This document shows positions 55,895 through 64,000 of a stretch of DNA of 64,000 nt, one piece after another (position 1 is the stretch's first letter; every line of letters starts with the position of its first letter). Origin of the DNA: Amaurobius ferox (lineage: Eukaryota; Arthropoda; Arachnida; Araneae; Amaurobiidae); assembly GCA_951213105.1 (NCBI GenBank), contig OX578146.1, positions 51,850,775 through 51,914,774 on the forward strand, in the 5' to 3' direction. The notes beneath the pieces are model-generated. The model did not search any database. It was not told where the DNA came from and saw only the letters and a program-made list of their open reading frames with translations. A program made the translations under genes and the position numbers.

Positions 55895-58377
55895 CCAAGG
55901 TAAATGGAAGTAAGAGAGGTAGGCCATTCGTTTCTGGCAACCTACTCCTGTCCAGAGTTCTTGGAATTACTGACGTCACTGGTCCCTAGCCGGACCTTTC
56001 CGAAGCATGGGGAAATGTGTCGATGTTTTTAATTCTCGCGTTCCTAATAAATCAAAGCGCTCAGCTTTTGGAAATAATATAAATGACCAAATGCAAATTC
56101 TGAGTCAAATGCAAGCGGATATTACGGAACTCAGAGTCATTTCTAAAACATCAATACTGCCTTTCCAAAAAGACATTCTTGTTTCAATAGCAAGCTTGAA
56201 AGGACTTTATGATGACATGAAAGAAAATAATATTAAATGCATAATGAAAAGTAGAGTCAATCAAGATGCTTTAGAAAATATATTTTCCCAAATTAGAGGT
56301 CTTGTACGATTTTATAACCATCCTCTTGCTACTGATTTCAAAACCCGACTTAAAACATTATTGCTTGAGTCTAAGCTTCCTATGCCAATAAATACAAATG
56401 TGGAAAATGACCAAGATCAAACACTAACTGCTACTTTATTTTTCAAATTAGAAGAAAAAGACGATGCAGTCAGCATCACTGCAGATATTGAGCCTCAACA
56501 TGACATTCATTCCAGTCCTGATGTAAATGAAAAAAGAAGCCTTGCGTTTTTTTTTTTTTTTTTTGCAGAATGTTTGGCATATCGTCACAAAGAAGCGCAG
56601 TTAGGAATTTATTCATATCTAGTGGAATCAACATCCGAAAATGACAAAAAATGGATTGAATCTTTATCAAGAGGTGGTTTAATTGTTCCACATGATACCT
56701 GGATAGAAACAGTCACCAAATTATAAGATATTTTTTTTAAACTACACGGAAATTTTATTTTTAATTCAAGAAATATTTTAGAGAACTTCCAACTGAAAAT
56801 AAAAGAACAATTTCCTGAAATAGCTCTTGATGTTGTAAGAACATATACCAGAACCAGAACCTTCTTTCGAATAAGGCACATAAATGAACAGATCAAAAGA
56901 AACGCCATGAAAAGAAAAGCTGAAAGAATTTCTGGTCATTCACGTGAAGAAATGAAAAATAAGCAATGGAGAGAGAGCTTTAAATTTTAAGGTTTACTCA
57001 TGACCTAGTAGTTAGGAATTGACGGGCTGCGTGTGTTAGGTTTTCATGGTTTTCCTAACATGTAACATAAATGTGACGCAGCTTCCCTTTAAAGTCCTCC
57101 ATGAAGGCATTCCTCCTTTATAGAATGGCCATTTTTAAAATTATCCTTCTCTCCCATAGGGGAAAATCTGTAACTGACCTTTGTAACACCAGAATTAGTT
57201 GAAAGATCGTGAGATCAAATCTAATAAAGTCACTAAAGAGGTATTGGGAGATATACCCCCCCCCCCCGAAAACTATCGAAAACTATACGCAGTTGATTAA
57301 AACCTACTGACCGGTTGGACGTGTTAGTTTTCATTGATTTCCAAACATATAGCGTAAATAAGGCACAATTTCGGTAGATGTTCCTTTATGAAAGGCATTT
57401 TCAAAATCTGGTCACAACCGAACTTATCTAATCAGTATCTCGTCCTATCTCTTTACTTTTTTTTATTTTTAAATTTTTTTTATCATGAAGTACCCATATT
57501 CAAAAATTGCCTATCGTTATATGAAATTCAGTGCTTATTTAATTTCTTGAATAATTCAATTTTTTGACCATCATGAAACAATAATGATACATAATTAAAG
57601 AAAACAATTGTACTGATCTTTTGTATCGTACAAAATATGATTTCCACATTTGTTCGCATTCGGAGAAGTCTTTAAATAATTGGATTTCGTACACATATCA
57701 ATTTCATTATGAAAAAAAAAATAATAATACGAGCATTTTTCTGCCTGATATCTTTAAGGACGTCATATATTTATTTATTTCTATAATTCTGAAAACTATT
57801 TTTGAATTACATTCAGCAAGTCATTCAAGTCTTCTAATTTATTTTATCATGTCAAGTCTACAAGCATGATATTTTAAAGCAGTTCGATAAAAATGGACAG
57901 GTTTTGTTGGCTTATTATTCTAGTCTCAGATAGAATAATGGTGCCTTGTATTTTAGCTAAATCCTCCGATATTTTACTATGCACTTATTAAAGAAAAACT
58001 AATAACAATTTTAAAATTCAGAAAATATTTTAACATAGTTTAAACAGCTCAATTGCTAATGTCATCGTTAGAGATGCTTAAAAACAACTCTAACAATTCA
58101 GTCCTAAATAAAATTTACCATAACTAGTTTTATTTAATATTATATTCTTATATATGAATAATGAAATCTAATCTATCATTTACTTGGTAGAAATTTCAAT
58201 ATACTATATGATGTATATTTAAATTAAGAAAATTGCTGCGGTACTCAATGTATTTCTTATGACAGCAACGGGCTACGGACCTGTCTTTGGGACCAGTGAC
58301 GTCAGTCGCGAAGGGAGGGGAGAATTCCAGCTGTTGGCGTACAATCTTTGGCCAACCTTACCTTTCAATAGACCTTG
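55895..58377 (+). mobile_element. P-superfamily DNA transposon remnant
   Basis: An 8-bp direct repeat, TGTGTTGC, flanks the element (55887-55894 and 58378-58385), as expected for P elements. The ends are inverted (CAAGGTAAATGGAAG on the left, CAAGGTCTATTGAAAG on the right, read inward). They extend as a looser subterminal inverted repeat that includes TGACGTCACTGGTCCC on the left and its complement near 58290-58310. Inside is a partial P-type transposase. Two diverged tandem segments lie at about 57020-57110 and 57300-57390. The N-terminal half of the transposase, including any THAP DNA-binding domain, is absent, so this copy is internally deleted. Confidence 0.7.
56007..56990 (+). pseudogene. 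P-type transposase, C-terminal part, one in-frame stop
   Basis: The frame starts at an ATG at 56007 and encodes VDVFNSRVPN, then SRVNQDALENIFSQIRGL, and later SLSRGGLIVPHDTW. The VNQDALEN-FSQIR and RGGLIVP motifs are typical of the C-terminal region of P-element/THAP9-type transposases. A TAA at 56724-56726 interrupts it. The same frame then continues for 87 codons (FPEIALDVVRTYTRTRTFFR...) to TAA at 56988. A run of six Phe codons from a poly(T) tract near 56547-56564 may be an insertion. The N-terminal DNA-binding and most catalytic parts are missing. Not functional as it stands. Confidence 0.75.
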
Positions 58378-58647
58378 TGTGTTGCCCACATCATATTTTT
58401 TTTGTTTAAACATTACAGAATATTTTTATGTGCATATGTGTAAATAAATAATTCACAAATTTTACTGAGGTGACTCCAGCTACATCATCCATTCCATTAC
58501 TCTGCTTAAAGCGTCGTTACTCTCGCATGTGTCCTATGTATGGGGGATATGATACAGAGGTTTCAGAATAAACACTAAACTTTGTATGATCTGAATAAAA
58601 GGTATTCTACAGCAACAAGAAAATTTGTGCTATAAAATCTGTAATAC

Positions 58648-58702
58648 CTCAAGAATTGTAGCGGATTCTTCTTCAGCTAGTAGAATATAAGCAGGGGTGC
58701 AA
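58648..58702 (-). CDS. ST7: ST7 exon c
   Basis: 55 bp, acceptor TTAATTAG and donor GTATTA (a weaker donor than the others). It encodes (D)CTPAYILLAEEESATILE, matching the CATAYILLAEEEATTI segment of ST7. It joins directly to exon b, so the extra short segment present in some human isoforms between these blocks is not seen here. The exon ends in phase 0. Confidence 0.9.
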
Positions 58703-61432
58703 CTAATTAAAAATTGAAGGAAAATGTAAATACACATGACCTACATTAAAGTAAATCGAAATAATAAAAATGATTAAATATATGTTTATAAAAAGTTATT
58801 ACATGCTAATTAAAAATTTAAATAAAAATAAGGGAATAACATAAAATACATAACACATAAATGAGGCATTATATTAATATTTTTAATTGTAAAAAGATAC
58901 ATCTTTATAACAGGCTTCCGGAAATCGCCCGTCCTCCCGTCCTCGCCGGGTTAAAATTCGGCGAGGACGACCAATTTTCGGAAGTTGCCGTCCTCTCGGA
59001 CGGCCTTGAGATTAGAGATTCCGTAAAAAAAAAAAAAAAAATGTTGTCATCGTAAAATTGTGGCAAAAATTGAAATGTCGTCACCTGCAAATCCCCCTAG
59101 TGTGCATTATCAATGCCTTCTTTCTAGGCGAGCCGTCAGATCTGAATTGTAACCATAGGCGCTAGCTATTTTTTCTCCCCTCATCCTCCATCCAGTGAAT
59201 CCGATGATCGCACGAAAATGCGATAGCGCACTCACGATCAAAGTGACATGTTCTCTTCTCCTTTTCAAGGTCTACATGAGCGGAAATTTTCGGATTTTCA
59301 CAAGACCGACAATACCAATGCTTAAATCCAGACCAAGCCCGAAGAAATTTATAAATGTTGAATGAACTCGGCCTGAAGATAACTGCGTCTCAGCAGGCCC
59401 GAAATAATTTGTATTCAAATATGTTAAAAATAAATTTTTCAAAATTTTGTGCGGATAATTTAGTTTGTTTTCTTAAACATTTATCTTTACACAGCTGAAA
59501 TAAAAGCAATAAGTTCATGCATTCAATTTAAATCCATTTTAAAAATTTTCAAAAGAAATATGTTCGGCCCGGTCGTAACGGACGTTTAAAACAAAAAAAA
59601 AAAGACTCAACCCTGCCCGAAACAATAGAAAACTCAAGTCCAGCCCGGGCCTAAGCCCAAATCACCATTTAACTCTTTAAAACCCAAACTATAAAATTTT
59701 CATTTGCTGTAATAGACGGGAGTAAGTAACAAGTTTGAATTTTTGGAATGGATTCTTCTAGTTTCAGCCAGAAGTGTTTTATTTTCTTCCCACTTTGGTT
59801 TCAACTTTAAAACTAAAACGTTTAAAATTCATTCATGGCATTTGTTCCAGTTGTTTGACAACTAAAGTTAAAGTATGAAACATCTATTCAGTCCAAGAAG
59901 ATTTTAATCGTGATTGACTACATTCCCTAGAAATTCAGAGTACCAATGAGGTTTAAACTGCTTAGAGACAAGAGGATTTATATGATTATTTATTTACCAC
60001 GCCTTCAAGTTACCAAACATTGAAAAAAGGAGCGATTCCTTACAGATCTTACCCCTTTGACCCCACCCATAGATCGGATTTCCGCCGGTCAGATCCATTA
60101 TCGGAGACTCCGCGTCGGCGACTTTCATCGCGGCGGTTAAGTGCTGTGGGGGTGGTGTATGAATATGCAGTTATCGCACTTCATCATGAGACAGTTGGTT
60201 CTAATTTATTATTGTTGTATGATGTATTTAAGCACATATATTAAGGAATATAAAGTGAAAAAAAATTCTTAGGATTACGGGTAAAAATTTTCGAGGACGG
60301 GTAAAAAATTTCAATAGCCGTCCTCGCGGACGGGCTAGATTTTGCCGATTTCCCGAAGCCTGCTTTATACACATAATTGAAAGTCCATTGTCTATTTTCT
60401 TATTCCCATTAGAATACACATCTACATTTTTTTTTTTTTTTTGCATTTTTAAATTTGTTATATATAATTATTCTTTGCTCTTTATTGTGTATAACTATAT
60501 TCATATTTTGAATTCTTAGGTCAAGAAGTTGTTGTAAAAATGATGATACTAGCATGGAAGGGACATTTCCAAAATCAGTGCTAAATTGTACAGTGCAATA
60601 TAAGATGTTTTTTCATGCTAATCAAGTTTGATCGTATCTGAGCTGTTGTTCTCAGTCCACAGTCTGAAATAAATGGTATACTACTGTACTTCAGAATTAA
60701 GAGTCAACTTATAGCATATTTAAAATGGTGATCAATACCTACAAAACAAACTAGAACATTTACATTCAATATTAATACTTATTTTAATGTTCACTTCATG
60801 AAATTTTAAAACATATTTTTTAACACAAATTTTTTAAATAGTCATTTACAATAATGCCATTTAATAAAATCTAGATATTGTCTTAATTAACAGGCAATTT
60901 CATTTTAGATGAATGACATGCAGGAGTTGTTCTGGATTTTTGATTACTTTCGCCAACCTATTCACCAAATGAAATTGTCTTTCATAAAATGAAGTTTTTA
61001 TTTGGCAAATTTTATCTTGACTTTTCACTTGAAAAATTTGATTTGAGTTATAAATTCTCAAATTCCAAAGATCATTGTTTTGGAGATGACAAACAGTATA
61101 CATTAGAATTGAGTCCGTGAGTGGAAAGACAGTACAAGTCCAAAAACCTCATTTTGAGATATTTGCAAAAATAACTTTTGTTTTCAAATATAACAAATAC
61201 AGTCGACATTATAATGGAATCTTTTAAAATTGTTGCTCTGCAAATTGTACTTTTCTTCATCACAACGTGTAGTTCTAAGTATTTAGCGTTATTTTTTTAA
61301 GTTATCTAAAAATAGCTGATTATGGACTAGTACTGTTTTTTCACTCACCAATTCAATTAGTATACCATGATTTTTTATTTTGACATCACCAGAATTTATA
61401 ATCACCAAAATTTTTTTTTAATTGCCAAATTT

Positions 61433-61466
<34 letters not shown>

Positions 61467-61555
61467 AAAATAGGACAATGGCTATCAGCAGAGCCATAAC
61501 TGCATATGTTTGGTTTTTGATAATTATATAAGCAAACATGTTAAAAGTAACTTAC
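58703..61555. other. ST7 intron 2
   Basis: Contains the hAT-type element at 58911-60362. The rest, 60370-61555, is AT-rich with a long poly(T) tract near 61435-61464 and no recognisable gene. Confidence 0.7.
58911..60362. mobile_element. Non-autonomous hAT-type element, CpG-rich ends
   Basis: The ends are inverted: the left begins CAGGCTTCCGGAAATCG and the right, read inward, begins CAGGCTTCGGGAAATCG. Near-identical 8-bp duplications flank it (CTTTATAA at 58903, CTTTATAC at 60363). CAG-initial ends plus 8-bp duplications fit hAT. Both ends continue into CpG-rich inverted segments built from repeated CCGTCCTCGCGGACGG-like words. The small frames inside (such as 60020-60244) have no recognisable domain, so no transposase is present. 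Confidence 0.7.
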
Positions 61556-61634
61556 TCTGCATTTTTCTCCAATGCCTGATGGGCTGCTTTTACTCTAGCC
61601 TCAGGATCTCGCTCTCTCCATGCAGTTTGCATAA
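61556..61634 (-). CDS. ST7: ST7 exon b
   Basis: 79 bp, acceptor TTTTCAG and donor GTAAGT. It encodes (I)MQTAWRERDPEARVKAAHQ and ALEKNA, equivalent to the MQKAWRERNPQARISAAHEALE block of vertebrate ST7. It starts with two bases finishing the Ile codon and ends with two bases of an Asp codon. The reading is alpha-helical and repeat-like, consistent with the TPR-like helical core of the family (inference). Confidence 0.92.
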
Positions 61635-62768
61635 CTGAAAATTTAAATAATACATTTTAGTTAAGAGTGCACTCACATATATATGCACACACACACACAA
61701 AAAAAAAAACTATAAATTGGAATATAAATGTCTGTTACTATTGTAGCATTTGGATATTGGTCGGATTTTGCACATCATCACTAATGAAAAAACTTAAAAG
61801 CTATAAATTTTAAATAAATTAAGATGTGAAAAATTCCAAATTTACAAATAAAAATTGTAGAAGTTTCCTTCACATGGCTTGACATTTTATCTTAATGTAA
61901 CTTTCTGGTGTTTCTTTGAAGAAAACGGACTCAAGAAAATTAGGTGGCTATAATTGCTTCAAGGGTGAGACCTGTTCTTCAGGTCAACAGTAGTGTGCTC
62001 TTAACAAATGCTAAGATATAACTGTAGGGCTAAGATAAAACTGTTTAGGCAGGTGTATCTTAGCATTTTTGACCTGAGGAAGAGGGCTCATAACACCATA
62101 AAAGAAATTGATCCAAAAATTTTATTCTCACAAGCAGTAGTTTCATTTATTATAATTATAGCTAAAATTATGATTCTGCAGTTTAGTAGTCATTGGCTAC
62201 TAGATGTAATTATTTTACTAGTCAATTTTGGCTCATTATTAACCACTTTTAGAATTAAGATAGGAATTTAAAATATTTAACATTGAAAAAGTTTGATTCA
62301 GCAAGGGATCTAGAAAATATTATACAGAGGAAATTGTTTATAACAAACATTCAAAAGACCATCAGAAATGTTCGTATGACCAAACTTTATTATAGGCAAA
62401 TTATTGGCTTATGCAATTATACTTCTAAACTACTTTGAAAGGTGAATATTCTGATGCACTTTTATTAAAAATCTTTACAGCGGCAGTACTAGGGAAATAA
62501 TATACAGAGATTTGGCAAGAATGAATCTGCTTTCACCAAAGTTCACGAAATAAGACAAGAAGATTTTTTTTTACTTTACCTATATCTGACATATAAAAAA
62601 AATATGATTGGTGAGTGGCACTTGTAAATGTCCTCTTGTAAGTAATATATTGGGTTTAGAGAAAACCAAAATGATGTTAAGCTTTTATATAGTTTCCACA
62701 CATTTCTAATATGAAACACGTTTAACACCAGCAAAACATTGAAATAATAATGAAATTTGTTTACATAC
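61635..62768. other. ST7 intron 1
   Basis: 1.1 kb of AT-rich intron. It contains a short (AC)n tract near 61688 and a fragment at about 62325-62405 that matches 4005-4090 in the same orientation (GTTTATAACAAAC... then ATTATAGGCAAA). No gene is seen. Confidence 0.7.
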
Positions 62769-62939
62769 TTTCATATTCAGGTTTATTTCCATCAGCTTCG
62801 CAAGTAAAGAAAGTTTGATGATCTTGAGCAGATAAGTTCATGTCATAATATGTAAGAGGCTCTTTATTTGTGTTCCATGTAAAACGGTTATATTCAGATC
62901 CTCTAAATAGACTCAAAGGATTTCTCCAGACTTTGCATT
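62769..62939 (-). CDS. ST7: ST7 exon a (first exon in the window)
   Basis: 171 bp. The acceptor (TTACAG) ends at 62940 and the donor GTATGT begins at 62768. The first two bases complete a Glu codon from the exon upstream. The peptide carries the ST7 signature [19 protein letters not shown] and then [17 protein letters not shown], which is nearly identical to vertebrate ST7 just after its N-terminal membrane segments. The exon ends one base into a codon that becomes Ile with the next exon. The preceding exons must lie above 64000, as I found no ST7-like frame in 62940-64000. Confidence 0.93.
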
Positions 62940-64000
62940 CTGTAAGAAACATATAAGATTTAGTTAAAAGAACAGGATTTTTAGTCAATTTTAATAAAAA
63001 AAATTACTTGTACTAGTGGTCCTTTCCAACTGCTATCATAGTATAATTAAAACGAAACATGTTTCATAAGCATGGAACAAAGCTCATATTGGGACTTTTA
63101 AAATCAGCACTTTAAGATTGAAGTATAGACTGTCATGCCCATAAAAAATTTCAAGGGATGAGCAACAAATACATAGAGTGGGCTGCTCCAAATCTCTTTT
63201 TAAAATATAGGCCGAAAAAATAGGCTAAAGTCTGGTACAAAAGATATAAAATATTTTTTTTTTAAATTGCTGAAGCACCTACGGAAGGAAAAATAAATAT
63301 GCATAAGCAAAAATAAGACATTATAACATTTTTATCTATTGATTTTGGATTATAATACTTGAAAAAATCACTTATTTAAATCAAAAATAAGCTACAAAAA
63401 GAGCATTATTACATTATAAAGTTTTTTTTTATGTCTGATACTGCTAAATATATCCAAAAAATTTTTGGTATGATGCTATAGTAATATCCTTATTGTATCT
63501 CTATACTGAAAAAAGAAAAAACGTCCAGCCCATTTTTGCGACTACTTTATGAGCAAATTGAACAGATTTGAAATTTTACATATAGATTAATATGAACCCG
63601 TAGATGTGTAACACAAGCCCATAATGTTGAATAAGGCTTTAGTTAATTAAATATTAATTAATAAAATATTGCATTGCCAATGTAAGCATAGATATAACAG
63701 GTCGCCAAGCCTATTTCCCACTTCCCTGTGATTGGTTGCTGACAGAAACATCATAAAGATGGCTGAGAACAATGATATGCCTTATTGTTGATTTTTATAA
63801 AGAGCATTTCACAGCCATTATTGTCATGAACAATTACAATTAAAATGTAATTATCATTGCAGTTAACAATTATGTCTTATTGATGATTCTTATAAACAAT
63901 AACACACAATAATTACAAAAACTAATTTTTTATGATCACAATTGTTAGAACTTTTAGCAAGCTAACTATCTGTTTAATTAAAATCATTTCATTTGTTTGC
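62940..64000. other. Upstream intron of ST7, nothing recognised
   Basis: AT-rich sequence with homopolymer runs. I found no exon-like frame matching the ST7 N-terminus and no transposon ends. It presumably belongs to the intron upstream of exon a. Confidence 0.6.

Larger units (their letters stand above)
52104..58647. other. ST7 intron 3
   Basis: Contains repeat family A copy 3 (52915-54882) with an insertion inside it, a 40-bp SINE tail with target duplications (54942-55007), a repeat with a (GT)n tract and an (AT)n tract (55010-55890), and the P-type element (55895-58377). 52104-52900 has poly(G) runs and AT-rich sequence with nothing recognised. Confidence 0.7.
3783..62939 (-). other. ST7: ST7 homologue gene: 11 internal exons and 10 introns, both ends outside the window
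   Basis: Eleven short minus-strand exons join into one open frame of 1178 nt. Every intron has GT-AG borders and every split codon resolves to the residue expected from vertebrate ST7. ST7 is a multi-pass membrane protein with a conserved middle region, studied as a candidate tumour suppressor in mammals; its biochemical activity is not settled. The exons cover the protein from the ECKVWRNP motif to the C-terminal membrane segment. The membrane-spanning N-terminus (upstream of 62939) and the extreme C-terminus (below 3783) are missing because the window ends. Alignment was from memory of the human protein, so single residue matches are unverified, but long identical blocks such as [20 protein letters not shown] leave little doubt. 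The unrelated receptor LRP12 has also been called ST7; this is not that gene. Confidence 0.93.

Noticed and set aside
62008..62271. 87-codon frame, possible membrane protein exon of ST7
   Set aside because: Hydrophobic only because it is AT-rich; wrong strand and no similarity to ST7.

Overview
This window is eukaryotic, AT-rich and intron-rich. It looks like arthropod nuclear DNA, most likely from an arachnid, but the species cannot be proven from sequence alone. The evidence is long introns with GT-AG borders, a mix of animal transposon families (Copia, Tc1/mariner, Tigger/pogo, hAT, P, piggyBac-type, Penelope-like, Helitron-like) and tRNA-derived SINEs. No bacterial operons, CRISPR arrays or rRNA genes are visible.

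The backbone of the window is one host gene on the minus strand, a homologue of ST7 (suppressor of tumorigenicity 7). Eleven internal exons lie between 62939 and 3783. Spliced by eye, they give 1178 nt of uninterrupted frame, about 392 codons, with consistent intron phases and GT-AG borders throughout. The 5' exons (membrane-spanning N-terminus) lie beyond 64000, and the 3' terminal coding exon is not visible and probably lies before position 1. Most of the window is therefore ST7 intron.

The introns, read from the left end, hold these elements. Positions 1-3782: a long foldback element (1617-2372). Intron 10 (3923-16595): a tRNA-derived SINE, a 228-bp tandem duplication, a Copia retrotransposon (6595-13525) nested in an older repeat, a TTAA-flanked MITE and a Penelope-like remnant. 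Intron 9: a second TTAA-flanked element in opposite orientation. Intron 8: a 2-kb hAT-type element carrying a ~63-bp tandem array. Intron 7: a hAT MITE, an inverted copy of the older repeat, a mariner-superfamily element with ~270-bp terminal repeats and an almost complete transposase, a second hAT MITE and repeats. Intron 6: a CpG-rich promoter-like block, two tandem arrays, a foldback with a tRNA-like B box, a SINE and a Helitron-like element. Intron 5: a dead Tc1 element and tandem repeats. Intron 4: two head-to-head Penelope-like remnants and a broken Tigger/pogo element. Intron 3: a third copy of the older repeat, a very short SINE copy and a P-type element remnant. Intron 2: a CpG-rich hAT-type element.

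The most interesting feature is the Copia element. Its LTRs differ at only 5 of 756 positions and its gag-pol frame is open. Between integrase and reverse transcriptase, the polyprotein carries what reads as a methyl-CpG-binding domain, with all the main DNA-contact residues, followed at once by an AT-hook. Its U3 is CpG-dense in an otherwise CpG-poor window. This suggests an element that reads host DNA methylation, perhaps to choose or avoid targets or to find methylated copies of itself.
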